This document shows, one piece after another, positions 34,591 through 46,448 of a DNA stretch of 64,000 bases. The translations under genes and the position numbers were made by a program. Every line of letters starts with the position of its first letter. The stretch's first letter is position 1. A model generated the notes under the pieces. That model ran no database searches and was not told the origin of the DNA. It was given only the letters and a program-made list of their open reading frames with translations. Source of the DNA: Astragalus membranaceus (Eukaryota; Streptophyta; Magnoliopsida; Fabales; Fabaceae); the NCBI GenBank assembly GCA_039519185.1, contig CM076851.1, positions 30,711,825 through 30,775,824 of the forward strand, given 5' to 3'.

Positions 34591-35891
34591 TAGGGGTGTT
34601 CGCGGTGCGGTTTGGTTCGGTTTTGAGCAAAAAAGTGCACCGAACCGCGAGGTAAAAATAGATGCGGTTTGGTTTGGTTTGGTTGGCTTAAAAAAAAACC
34701 AAACCAAACCAAACCAATCCAAAGCGGTTTGGATTGGTTCGGTTTTGTTCGGTTTTTGACTAAACAAAACATGATTTATAAAAGAGGATATGATACTCAA
34801 TAATCGTACTATTAGAACTCAAAAAAATAATCCCATATGATACTCATGAGTCATGACAGCATAGCAAAATAGAAAAGTATATAAGCAATGTGCATCCTCA
34901 GCAGCATTAACAAACAACAAAAGAATTGTCCCCTAAGGTGACTCTACTTGAATTATTACATTACATAAATAAAGAAAGCAGCATAAATAAACAAAATCAC
35001 TGCTACAACTTAAAAATTACTCCAGTATGACATGGAAGAAAAATAACAGAATAACAACATAAGAAAATACATAAACTACTACTATGTTTGTTGAGTCTTG
35101 CAAGTCTTGCACCCATTGAAAAATAACAGAATAACAACATAAGAAAATCACTGTTACCAAGTCTTGCAAAAGACACAAATCCCCTTCTGTTATGGGGTGC
35201 TCTGAAAATGATGCATCAACAGCACCCATTGTTTTTGTTGAGAATGAAAAGACAAAAAAATGAAATTTTTGAAATAAAAATTGGATTTTGATGCTATGAA
35301 CTAATGACCCAGAATCTATAATTAGTTGAGATTGTAAACCCACTGAGCTGAATAGGAAATTGAAAGAGGAACAGAAAGTTCAATAGATGAAATTGGTGAT
35401 TACAAAATTGATTTTTTTTGTTTCTTTAAAAATAATAAATGGACAGAGAAACAATATCAGTATAGAGATCAGATCATTCAGATGAGAGCTGAGAGAGGTG
35501 CTGCCTGCGTGCGTTGCGTGAGATGAGAGAGGCTGCGTGCGTTGCGTGAGATGAGAGCTGAGAGAGGTGCTGCCTGCGTTGCGTGAGAGATGAGGGAGCG
35601 TATAGAGATCAGATCATTCAGATGAGAGAGCGTGAGATAGGGCAGTTGGGCTGCGTTTTTGGGTTGGGCCAGTAGGTGCAATTATAAAAAAAAAACAGTA
35701 CATACGATTTTAGCGGTTTGGTTTGGTTTGGTTCGGTTTCTGAAAAGAGAACCGAGAACCGAACCGAACCGCTCGGTTCAGTGAAAAAAAACCGAACAAA
35801 ACCGCTAGAAATCGGTTTTTTGCGGTTTTCGGTTTGGTTTGGTTCGGTTTGCAGTTCTTCTATTGGTTTGGTTCGGTTTTGAACACCCCTA
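34591..35891. mobile_element. Non-autonomous hAT-type transposon (1301 bp), 8-bp TSD
   Basis: TIRs TAGGGGTGTTC / GAACACCCCTA are flanked by the perfect 8-bp duplication GTTATAAG (34583-34590 and 35892-35899). Both ends are packed with GGTTTGGTTCGGTTT subterminal repeats facing each other. The middle is AT-rich with no transposase. It shares its outer bases with the element at 7088. Confidence 0.93.
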
Positions 35892-36704
35892 GTTATAAGT
35901 AAGGTAATATGAATTGATTAAAACATTGTTTTAGCAACAACATGAGAGGAAAACCCTAAGGCACGATAATGAGATGGACTATAAGTTCATCAAAGCTAAG
36001 TTTAAGGTTATGTTAATGGAACATCATGTTCACACAAGTCAAGTTATTTCTTAAAGAAAAGAAAGATGGCATACATATAATTATATATGTATATCAAGGG
36101 TGACGACCCTAAGGATTAGCATACTAGGGGAGGGGAAGTCATGAGCCCCAAAACCTAGGCCCCATGAGGTTTGCCCGTTAATTAGTGGTTAGTGGATTGG
36201 GTTCACCAAAGGCCATAGGAAAATAAAGAAAGTGGCTTGAGGTGTTGTGCTAAGTTAAAGAAAAAGATTGTATGTAGTCATCCAGAATTGGGCTACGAAC
36301 AACAGAGCATAATTTTATGCTAAGTAAAAGATAAAGCACGTAGCTATCCAGAATCGGGCTACGAAAGAATATAATATTTTCCAAAGTCAAGTATAATGAA
36401 GCGTTAGTGGTAGTAGGGGGTCTCGATAGGACTCACTGAGATAATGTTATCTCACCCTTTATTATTGTGGTTTTTACAGAGAAACAGGGAAAAGCAAAGG
36501 CGAGGAAGCACGGTTAAGCGGTGTGACTCATGGACTTATTGAAGAATCAGTTTTAAGATTATGCCTTTTTCCCTTTTGTTGTCTTTGTATTATCGATTGT
36601 ATAACTATTACAAGCTAACAGTTGTAAATCGTTTCCGCTACTTATGTTTTGGATATTGAACACCATGTTGTATAAGTTTTAAGTCATGAGACTTAAGCAC
36701 TTTA

Positions 36705-39180
36705 TGTAACACCCCGATAAATTCTAACACGTAGAATCACCGAAATGCACTAAATGGCATACATCAGAGTAACTTCATGTTATTGAAATATTGAACACAA
36801 TTAAAACTTTCGATAATACATATCAAATGGTTCTCTGAACCTCATAAACTTCCTGAAAATGCTTAAGTTTCAAAACTTAAGACTTGTACATAAGCCTGGT
36901 GTTCAATACTCAAAACATAAAGTAGCGGAAACGATTTTACAACTTAACCAATGAAAGTCATACAATCGGTGACATAACTAAATAAAAATACAAAGGGCTA
37001 AACAGGAAATCCAATTTCCAATAGTTCCATGAGTCGCACCGGTTAACCGTGCTTTGTCGTCTTTGCTTTCCCCTGTTTCTCTGTAAAAACCACAAATATG
37101 AAGGGTGAGATAAACATTATCTCAGTGAGTCCTATGGAGACCCCTTACTAACTCTAGCGGTTCATTATGCTTTGCTTTGAACTCGTGGCTCTAAAAGCAA
37201 CCACGTGGAAATACTTTAAGTTCTTGTAACCTTTATGCTCATGGCCCTCCTAAGCGACACATGAAGCATATCATATTTTGTTCCATGATTTTAGCATAAC
37301 ACCTCAACCTACCTATTTTATAGGCACTTCTTGGCTTTGGTGAACCCATCCCGCTATTTCTAGTGGGTGAAACCTCTTGAGTTTAGGTTTTGGGGCTCAT
37401 GACTTCCCCTCCCCTAGTATGCTAATCCTCTAAGGGTCGTCATCCTTATCCTCTTGTATTTAATATATATTATATATACATGTACCCACAATGGGCCGTC
37501 TATGAATTCAGTCGTGTACCGTCTATCCTTCCACGAGGGAAGGCATTTTGCCGTGAATTAACATTTCTTACCTTGACCGTTATGAAGTAAGGGTGTACAC
37601 TCGCGTTCACTAATGTACGATTTTCTTTAACATTTATACTTGTGAGATTTACATCAAACTTCTTTCGTTTCATGACATAACTAGGTTTCCATCCTTGGGA
37701 AACATTGGGGAATCACTCGGAAAGGAATCGGAATCGTTCGGAACGGATTTAAAAGGATTTTGAGTTAGGGTAACAGAAGGATCCGCACGGTCCGTGCCCC
37801 AGAGGCGCACGACCCGTGCGTATCACTTAAATTTTAGTTTTGAAAAACTTACAGGACGCACGGTCCGTGCCACAAGGGCGCACGACCCGTGCGTGTCTTA
37901 AATTTTGAAAATGCTGAATTGTGTAGGTCACGCACGGTTCGTGCCCAGGGGCGCACGATCCGTGCTATGTAAAAAACTTCATTTTCTGGGCTGCTGCGAA
38001 CAAGGCGCACGACCCGTGCCCTTGTGAGGCACGATCCGTGCGTCCTTGCCAGTAGCCAATTTTCCGATTTCGTGACATTTTTCCAAGTCTGTTTCGATTC
38101 CGATTTCGTTCCGATCGATATCCTAACGTAACAATTATTGTTCCAGACCAATGAAAGCGATAAACAATCAATCCATTTATTCAATCATCAAATCAAGCGA
38201 TCGGTTATAACATAGAGATTTTTCGATAAAACGGTTTTTTTCGAGTTTTCACAAAGCGATTTTAAGCAATATCGTTTCAGAATTTAAAAGACTCAACATC
38301 AAAAGCATCCCTAAGCGAGTATAGAACTCACCTAACGTGATGATAATCACGTAACCAACGGATCAACGGAAAGACACGGTTGGAGTAACCTCACGAACGG
38401 CTTCGGACTCGACTCCACGCTACTCCAAACGCTCCAAAAACTGAACCGATAGAGCTTAGCCTCTACCACTTCGAACTTCAACTCCCAATCTACCCTATGA
38501 AGGTTGCTAATCACTTTGTGGCTCCCAAAATGAACATGCAAACCGTATTCAGCTATTAGACTCCATTTTTGGAGCTTGGAGCTTCATATGGACAAAAATG
38601 GTGATTTGGAGTTAGGGTGGTTGTTTGCTTAGAAAAGGGGTCAATGGGAAGAAGAAGGAAAATGGTGGAGGGTGATGGATTCAGATTGGACATGCAAGGA
38701 CCTTTGAGGTAGGATCCCTCTCCTTCTTCTCCACTCTCTCTCTCTCTCTCTTGAATTCTCTCCTCCTTCTCTCTACCTCTTTTCTGTTTTTCAGCTTCAA
38801 TATCACAAGTGTTTGGGGTGAGGGTGTGGTTGGCTGGGTCTTGGTTGACCAGCTGACCCATTCACTAGAAAATGGCAACAATACCCCTCATTTAATCATG
38901 TCAAAGGACTATTGTACCCTTCAGCATCTTAATTATTTCTTATACTATGATATGGCCTGATCTAATGGGCTTAGTTGAATTCTTTTCAACTCAACATAAT
39001 AATTTAAATTATGTATGAGTACAATCTTTTATTTAATTCCACCTCTCACAATTTAACAATGCTTACCAACTAACCATTTCATGACAACCTCTTGGGCTAA
39101 ATGTTTCATTTAGCTAATATTTCACTTTGACCTCTTTGCTAATTTAATTAAATTAAATTCGGTAATTAGGGGATGTTACG
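36705..39180 (-). repeat. 3' LTR of the - strand chromovirus (2476 bp)
   Basis: In + orientation it runs TGTAACACCCCG to GGGGATGTTACG. It pairs with 43817-46290: by eye about 25-30 differences and a few 1-4-base indels over 2.47 kb, or about 1% divergence. It contains the conserved core inverted (CCCCTCCCCTAGTATGCTAA near 37425), the palindrome cassette (37784-38044), the 'CACCTAACGTGATGATAATC' block near 38330 and a CT tract near 38740. Confidence 0.95.
37784..38044. repeat. Variable palindromic cassette, GCACGGTCCGTGC type
   Basis: Eight copies are arranged as four closely spaced pairs (one GCACGGTCCGTGC-like and one GCACGACCCGTGCG-like, 8-12 bases apart), with pairs separated by 40-50 AT-rich bases. 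The 13-bp palindrome is CpG-rich, unlike its surroundings. Confidence 0.9.
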
Positions 39181-39203
39181 ATCACCCCAAATTTTAAAAT
39201 TTT
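39181..39203 (-). other. Polypurine tract region of the chromovirus
   Basis: On the - strand, AAAATTTTAAAATTTGGGG plus TGAT directly precedes the 3' LTR. This is the expected place for the second-strand primer. Confidence 0.65.
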
Positions 39204-39228
39204 GTCCTCAAAATTGACAAAATGTACC

Positions 39229-42200
39229 TCAATCGAACAGATAGGGATATTTCACCCGCATGTTCTCCTCTACTTCCCATGTCGCTTCGTCGGGTGATGC
39301 ACCGTCCCAAAGCACCTTGACAATAGGATGATCTTGTCCGAAGCGTTTTCTCGCCACGTTCAATGATCCTAATTGGAGTAGGCTGATAAGACAAATCTGG
39401 TCTGATGTCGATCGCTTCATAACTTAAGGGTTGTTTCGGGTCATGAATATACTTTCTTAACTGCGATACATGAAACACATCTTGTAATCTGAACAATTCT
39501 GGAGGTAATGCAATGCGATACGCTACCGGCCCAACTCGCTCGATAATCTGGAAGGGTCCGATATACCGAGGATTGAGCTTCTTCGCTCGCAAAGCGATAC
39601 CGGTTCCGATGGTTGGAGAAAGTCTCAAAAAGACATGGTCTCCTTCTTCGAATTCTAAGGGCCTTCTTCTCTTATCCGCATAACTCTTTTGTCGACTCTG
39701 CGCGGCTTTCATCCTTTCTCTTATCTTACGGATCTTCTCCGTAGTCTCACGGACCAAGTCCGGTCCCAACAATCTCTGCTCACCTACATCCCACCAACAC
39801 AATGGTGTTCTACACTTCCTTCCATACAATGCTTCATATGGAGCCATTCTGATACTAGAATGGTAACTGTTGTTGTATGAAAATTCCACCAATGGAAGAT
39901 GATCCTCCCATCTGCCTCCACCGTCGAGTACACAAGCCCTCAACATATCCTCCAATGTATGAATTGTTCTCTCAGTCTGCCCGTCTGTCTGTGGATGGTA
40001 AGCGGTGCTAACACACACTGTTGTTCCCAACGCCATATTCAATGCTCTCCAAATTCGAGATGTGAACTTGGGATCTCGATCACAGGTGATACTTGTAGGG
40101 ATTCCATGCAACTTCACAATATTCTTGAGATACTCACCTGCTAACCTAGCAACCTTGTGATTCGAACGCACTGGAATAAAATGGGCGGACTTGGTCAGGC
40201 GATCCACCACTACCCAAATAGAATCATTTTCGGCTTGGGACCGTGGCAATCCCATGACAAAATCCATAGAAATGCTTTCCCATTTCCATTCAGGTACATT
40301 CAACGGCTGTAACTGGCCACCTGGCTTCTGGTGCTCTATCTTAACCCTTTGACAAGTCAAGCATCGAGACACAAACTCTGCAATATCTACTTTCATACTC
40401 GGCCACCAGTACAATTGCCTCAAATCTCGATACATCTTGGTAGACCCAGGATGTATTGAGAACTGACTCTTATGAGCCTCTTCTAAAACTTGCCTCTTCA
40501 CATTCTCATCATTCAGCACACAGATTCTACCATCAAAACGAAGTACGCCATCACCGTCTTCGGTGTAACTCGGCAACCTCTTCTGCGCTTGCAGCTCTAC
40601 ATCACCCTCTTGGGCTGAGCGAATCAGATTTCTCAAGGAACTTGAAATCTGAATATGGCTCAACACTAGCCTGCTCTTTCTTGCCTTCACTCTCAAATTA
40701 AGGTCTCTAAACGATTCCAACAAAGACATCTCGTGCATCATCAACTCTGCAGTATGGATAGACTTTCTGCTCAAAGCATCGGCCACAACATTAGCCTTAC
40801 CAGGATGGTACTTCAATTCAAAGTCATAATCTTTCAGGAACTCTACCCATCTCCTCTGTCTGTTGTTCAGCTCCTTTTGGTCAAACAAATACTTAAGGCT
40901 CTTGTGGTCACTAAAGACTTCGAAACGAGACCCATACAAGTAATGTCTCCAAATCTTTAGGGCAAACACAATCGCTGCCAACTCTAGATCATGAGTTGGG
41001 TAATTCTTTTCATGCGGTTTCAACTGTCTGGAGGCATAAGCAACTACTTGTTGATTCTGCATTAGGACACATCCCAAACCCTTACCAAAGGCGTCGCAAT
41101 AGATTTGGAATCCTACGGACGGATCTAGAAGAATTAGGACTGGTGCAGAAGTCAAACGATTCTTCAATTCCGCAAAACAATTATCACAGTCTGAGTCCCA
41201 AACAAACGGCTGACCCCCGCGAGTTAACCGAGTGAGTGGAAGAACCAGCTGGGAAAATCCTTGAATGAATCTTCGATAATACCCAGCTAATCCCAAGAAA
41301 CTTCTTACCTCAGTAACCGTGGATGGTTGTTCCCACTCTACCACAGCTTCAATCTTACTGGGATCCACTGCAACACCTGCCTGAGATATCACATGACCCA
41401 GAAATTTAACTTCGGGCATTCAAAAATCACATTTGGACGGCTTAGCGTACAACTTCTTCTCTCGGAGTACGTTCAGAACAATTCGGAGATGTTGCACATG
41501 CTCCTCTATCGTTTTAGAATACACCAAGATATCATCAATGAACACCACAACAAACTGATCCAGATAGGGATTAAAAATTCGATTCATATAATCCATGAAT
41601 ATACGACTGGAGCATTGGTCAAACCGAATGGCAGCACTACAAATTCATAGTGTCCATACCTCGTACGGAAAGCGGTCTTCGGGACGTCCAAAGCTCAAAC
41701 CCTGATTTGGTGATAGCCGGACCTTAAATCAATCTTTGAAAATACCGAAGCTCCTCTCAATTGGTCTAGCAAATCATCAATTCTCGGTAAAGGGTACTTG
41801 TTCTTGATAGTCACCTTATTCAACTGACGATAATCGATACACAATCTCATACTTCCGTCCTTCTTCTTGACAAGCAACACTGGAGCACCCCATGGCGAGG
41901 CACTCGGCTGGATAAACCGTTTGGAAATTAGCTCTTCCAATTGAACTTTCAATTCCGTCAACTCTAACGGCGACATTCTATACGGGGCTATAGAAATAGG
42001 TCCAGTGCCCGGAACCAACTCTATAGAAAATTCCACCTCACGATCCGAAGGCAACGAAGGGACTTCATCAGGAAACACATCAAGAAATTCATTAACAACT
42101 TGCACAGAAGATAAATCCAGACCTGTCTCAGCGGATGCAGACAACATCATGACATAAGCTTCTGCGCCTTGGAACAGGTAGTTACTGGCCGAAGTGAAAG

Positions 42201-42360
42201 AAATAACAGCTTCAGAATTGGGCGGTTGTAGCTCCACTGACTCGGAGGCGAAACCGATAGTTCGATGAAAACAATCTATAGTCACATGGTTGGCCGTCAT
42301 CCAACTCATTCCTAGGACAACGTCCATACCCTTCATTGGTAAACAAATGAAGTCTACCAC
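39229..42360 (-). pseudogene. Chromovirus pol: reverse transcriptase, RNase H, integrase, chromodomain-like end
   Basis: Reading from 42360, the protease end ([10 protein letters not shown]) is followed by the reverse transcriptase: [51 protein letters not shown], then the catalytic FIDDILVYS. RNase H follows ([14 protein letters not shown], where Ser is usual for Phe; [20 protein letters not shown]). The integrase has a zinc motif (HPGSTKMY...CLTCQ), catalytic [13 protein letters not shown] and [11 protein letters not shown], then [21 protein letters not shown] and a chromodomain-like tail [15 protein letters not shown]. Lesions are a stop after HQIRV (41695), a 2-base insertion near 41610, Trp to stop (41420, KCDF*MPEV) and a 1-base deletion near 39335. 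The C-terminus and LTR style fit the Tekay/Del lineage. Confidence 0.92.
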
Positions 42361-43670
42361 AAAATTCCTGTCTCCAATGGATAAATGGATAGAAGACAGT
42401 TTTCACATATCGCTTGGGTCTGAACACTACCGTTAGCAGCAGTCTTAATGGAGATTGGTTGAGGCAAAGGAGTTAAAGCCAATCCCAACCGTTCAACACA
42501 AACTTGAAATATAAAACAATGGGTCGCACCCGAATCATATAAAATACTAACGGAGTTATTAAAAAGAGATTCTATACCCCTTAGTAGATTATCAGACGGT
42601 GTGACCTTCTGGGCGTCCAAGGTGTAAACCCTCCCATGAGTTGTAGTAGCAGTAGGGTTATCTCCTTGACTCTTTTCCTTCACTGGGCAGTCCCGTGCAT
42701 AATGACCATCTTTCTTGCAGTAATAACACTGGTTGGATCCCATCTGGCATTTACCTTGATGATACATTCCACAGTTGGAACATGTACTGAACCTTGAGGA
42801 GTTCGACGACTGAACCTGCTTCCCTTTGTTGGAGTTGTGCCTGGGACCCGTCTGATTGTTGGGTGATCCAACATTCTTCTTATTTTGATGGAATACTTTC
42901 CTGCTTGCATATAACCTCTTCAAATCACTTTAAGCTATGTATGCTTGCTGAACCATGGCGGCATAGTTAGTATAAGCAAAAGAACTCAGACTCTGAGCAA
43001 TGTCTTCCCTTATCCCATACTTGAACCTATCGGTTTTCCACTTGTCATTGGGAGCATACCCGGCCAAACCGAAGAATTGATATAACTCTTCAAACTTAGC
43101 CGCGTACTGACCCACAGTTGAGCTTCCTTGAGTGAGAGTCAAAAACTCATTCTCCTTGTCAAACCTCGCGTACTGACCCACAGTTGGGCTTCCTTGAGTG
43201 AGAGTCAAAAACTCATTCTCCTTGTCAAACCTCATAGCTGTCGGAAAGAACTGCTCCAAAAATACCTGCCTGAAATGTTTCCAAGTCTGGGGAGTACCCA
43301 TAGTTGCCATCATGGCTTTGGCGTTAGTCCACCAGTTGTTAGCTTCTCCCTTCAGCATATGTGTCGCCAATCTCAGCTTGTCCTCATCAGTGACCTGCAT
43401 AGCTAAGAAAATCTTCTCTATGTCATCCAGCCAATGCTGGGCTTCCATGACATCCTGTCCTCCTCTGAACTCGGACGGCTTCATTTTCAGAAATTCAGAG
43501 AAAACCCTCCTTGGGTCAACTTGAGGCTCAAGAACTTGCTGAGGCTGAGCTTGAGCATTCTGCTGCATTAGCAACATAACTTCCATCATCTTCTGTTGTC
43601 TCTCGATCATATTCTGCATCCATGCAGAATGCGGATCAATTGGTGGGTTATTCTTCGATCCTCCTGCCAT
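42361..43670 (-). pseudogene. Chromovirus gag, zinc knuckles and protease
   Basis: Gag begins MAGGSKNNPPID at 43670. It contains the retrotransposon-gag domain (FLKMKPSEFRGGQDVMEAQHW, AQHWLDDIEKIF, WKHFRQVFLEQFFP), then VGQYAAKFEELYQF and YAAMVQQAYIA. A stop at 42930 interrupts it just before DLKRLYASRKV. Two knuckles follow (CSNCGMYHQGKC; CYYCKKDGHYARDC), then the protease ILYDSGATHCFI with an intact D-S-G. A frame break near 42370 separates it from pol. An in-frame 66-bp tandem duplication repeats 22 residues of Gag (see 43102-43233). Confidence 0.92.
43102..43233 (-). repeat. 66-bp in-frame tandem duplication in gag
   Basis: Units 43102-43167 and 43168-43233 differ at one visible base. 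Each encodes RFDKENEFLTLTQGS(S/P)TVGQYA, so the second copy adds 22 residues without shifting the frame. Confidence 0.92.
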
Positions 43671-43801
43671 AATTCTGCAAATGATACACCAAGTATTAAG
43701 TTGATCAGTCTCAATGTCTCTTAGCATCATAAGAAGCAAAATAGCAGAATTACTCGAGGGACAAAACCACCCTAACTGTCTAAGCCCGACTAGGTCGAAC
43801 T

Positions 43802-43813
43802 GCTCTGATACCA
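43802..43813 (-). other. Primer-binding site for initiator tRNA-Met
   Basis: On the - strand TGGTATCAGAGC lies three bases after the 5' LTR end. It is complementary to the GCTCTGATACCA end of plant initiator tRNA-Met, the usual primer of chromoviruses. Confidence 0.9.
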
Positions 43814-43816
43814 TAA

Positions 43817-46290
43817 CGTAACACCCCGATAAATTCTAACACGTAGAATCACCGAAATGCACTAAATGGCATACATCAGAGTAACTTCCTGTTATTGAAA
43901 TATTGAACACAACTAAAAATTTCGATAATACATATCAAATGGTTCTCTGAACCTCATAAACTTCCTGAAAATGCTTAAGTTTCAAAACTTAAGACTTGTA
44001 CATAACCCTGGTGTTCAATACTCAAAACATAAAGTAGCGGAAACGATTTTACAACTTAAACAATGAAAGTCATACAATCGGTGACATAACTAAATAAAAA
44101 TACAAAGGGCTAAACAGGAAATCCAATTTCCAATAGTTCCATGAGTCGCACCGGTTAACCGTGCTTTGTCGCCTTTGCTTTCCCCTGTTTCTCTGTAAAA
44201 ACCACAAATATGAAGGGTGAGATAAACATTATCTCAGTGAGTCCTATGGAGACCCCTTACTAACTCTAGCGGTTCATTATGCTTTGCTTTGAACTCGTGG
44301 CTCTAAAAGCAACCACGTGGAAATACTTTAAGTTCTTGTAACCTTTATGCTCATGGCCCTCCTAAGCGACACATGAAGCATATCATATTTTGTTCCATGA
44401 TTTTAGCATAACACCTCAACCTACCTATTTTATAGGCACTTCTTGGCTTTGGTGAACCCATCCCGCTATTTCTAGTGGGTGAAACCTCTTGAGTCTAGGT
44501 TTTTGGGGCTCATGACTTCCCCTCCCCTAGTATGCTAATCCTCTAAGGGTCGTCCTCCTTATCCTCTTGTATTTAATATATATTATATATACATGTACCC
44601 ACAATGGGCCGTCTATGAATTCAGTCGTGTACCGTCTATCCTTCCACGAGGGAAGGCATTTTGCCGTGAATTAACATTTCTTACCTTGACCGTTATGAAG
44701 TAAGGGTGTACACTCGCGTTCACTAATGTACGATTTTCTTTAACATTTATACTTGTGAGATTTACATCAAACTTCTTTCGTTTCATGACATAACTAGGTT
44801 TCCATCCTTGGGAAACATTGGGGAATCACTCGGAAAGGAATCGGAAACGTTCGGAACAGATTTAAAAGGATTTTGAGTTAGGGTAACAGAAGGATCCGCA
44901 CGGTCCGTGCCCCAGAGGCGCACGACCCGTGCGTATCACTTAAATTTCAGTTTTGAAAAACTTACAGGACGCACGGTCCGTGCCACAAGGGCGCACGACC
45001 CGTGCGTGTCTTAAATTTTGAAAATGCTGAATTGCGTAGGTCACGCACGGTTCGTGCCCAGGAGCGCACGATCCGTGCTATGTAAAAAACATCATTTTCT
45101 GGGCTGCTGCGAACAAGGCGCACGACCCGTGCCCTTGTGAGGGACGATCCGTGCGTCCTTGCCAGTAGCCAATTTTCCGGTTTCGTGACATTTTTCCAAG
45201 TCCGTTTCGATTCCGATTTCGTTCTGATCGATATCCTAACGTAACAATTATTGTTCTAGACCAGTGAAAGCGATAAACAATCAATCCATTTATTCAATCA
45301 TCAAATCAAGCGATCGGTTATAACATAGAGATTTTTCGATAAAACGGTTTTTGTCGAGTTTTCACAAAGCGATTTTAAGCAATATCGTTTCAGAATTTAA
45401 AAGACTCAACATCAAAAGCACCCCTAAGCGAGTATAGAACTCACCTAACGTGATGATAATCAAGTAACCAACGGATCAACGGAAAGACACGGTTGGAGTA
45501 ACCTCACGAACGGCTTCGGACTCGACTCCACGCTACTCCAAACGCTCCAAAAACTGAACCGATAGAGCTTGGCCTCTACCACTTCGAACTTCAACTCCCA
45601 ATCTACCCTATGAAGGTTGCTAATCACTTTGTGGCTCCCAAAATGAACATGCAAACCGTATTCAGCTATTAGACTCCATTTTTGGAGCTTGGAGCTTCAT
45701 ATGGACAAAAATGGTGATTTGGAGTTAGGGTGGTTGTTTGCTTAGAAAAAGGGGTCAATGGGAAGAAGAAGGAAAATGGTGGAGGGTGATGGATTCAGAT
45801 TGGACATGCAAGGACCTTTGAGGTAGGATCCCTCTCCTTCTTCTCCACTCTCTCTCTCTCTTGAATTCTCTCCTCCTTCTCTCTACCTCTTTTCTGTTTT
45901 TCAGCTTCAATATCACAAGTGTTTGGGGTGAGGGTGTGGTTGGCTGGGTCTTGGTTGACCAGCTGACCCATTCACTAGAAAATGGCAACAATACCCCTCA
46001 TTTAATCATGTCAAAGGACTATTGTACCCTTCAGCATCTTAATTATTTCTTATACTATGATATGGCCTAATCTAATGGGCTTAGTTGAATTCTTTTCAAC
46101 TCAACATAATAATTTAAACTATGTATGAGTACAATCTTTTATTTAATTCCACCTCTCACAATTTAACAATGCTTACCAACTAACCATTTCATGACAACCT
46201 CTTGGGCTAAATGTTTCATTTAGCTAATAATTCACTTTGACCTCTTTGCTAATTTAATTAAATTAAATTCGGTAATTAGGGGATGTTACA
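43817..46290 (-). repeat. 5' LTR of the - strand chromovirus (2474 bp)
   Basis: On the - strand it starts TGTAACATCCCC (46290) and ends GGTGTTACG (43817). It is nearly identical to 36705-39180. The expected 5-bp target duplication is absent (left flank CTTTA, right flank ATCAT), and the right flank resembles a polypurine tract, so this LTR may be shared with a lost neighbour. Confidence 0.95.
44896..45157. repeat. Variable palindromic cassette, GCACGGTCCGTGC type
   Basis: Same arrangement as at 37784-38044, with a few substitutions inside the palindromes (for example GGGACGATCCGTGCG). Confidence 0.88.
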
Positions 46291-46335
46291 ATCATCCCAA
46301 CTTTTAAAATAATAAGGTTAAAGTGAATTCGGTAA

Positions 46336-46448
46336 AATAATAAGGTTACTTTCTTTAAACAAAAATATTAAGTATTGTTATTAATTTTATACAATACTTA
46401 ATATTTTAAAATTAATAACAATTGTTTAAAGAAAGTAACCTTATTATT
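46336..46448. mobile_element. 113-bp inverted repeat with perfect 27-bp arms
   Basis: AATAATAAGGTTACTTTCTT plus TAAACAA (46336-46362) is repeated exactly in inverse at 46422-46448, with partly complementary AT-rich DNA between (AATATTAAGTATTG / CAATACTTAATATT). It is MITE-like. A target duplication cannot be separated from the TTATTATTATT tract on the right. Confidence 0.65.

Noticed and set aside
34579..34800. Lys-Pro-Asn-Gln repeat ORF
   Set aside because: Translation of hAT subterminal GGTTTGGTTCGG repeats.
37849..38184. ORFs on the - strand in the LTR cassette (also 45078-45284)
   Set aside because: They are LTR sequence with CpG palindromes and differ between copies.
36700..46295. A 5-bp target duplication for the full chromovirus
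   Set aside because: The flanks CTTTA and ATCAT do not match, even allowing shifts of a base or two.
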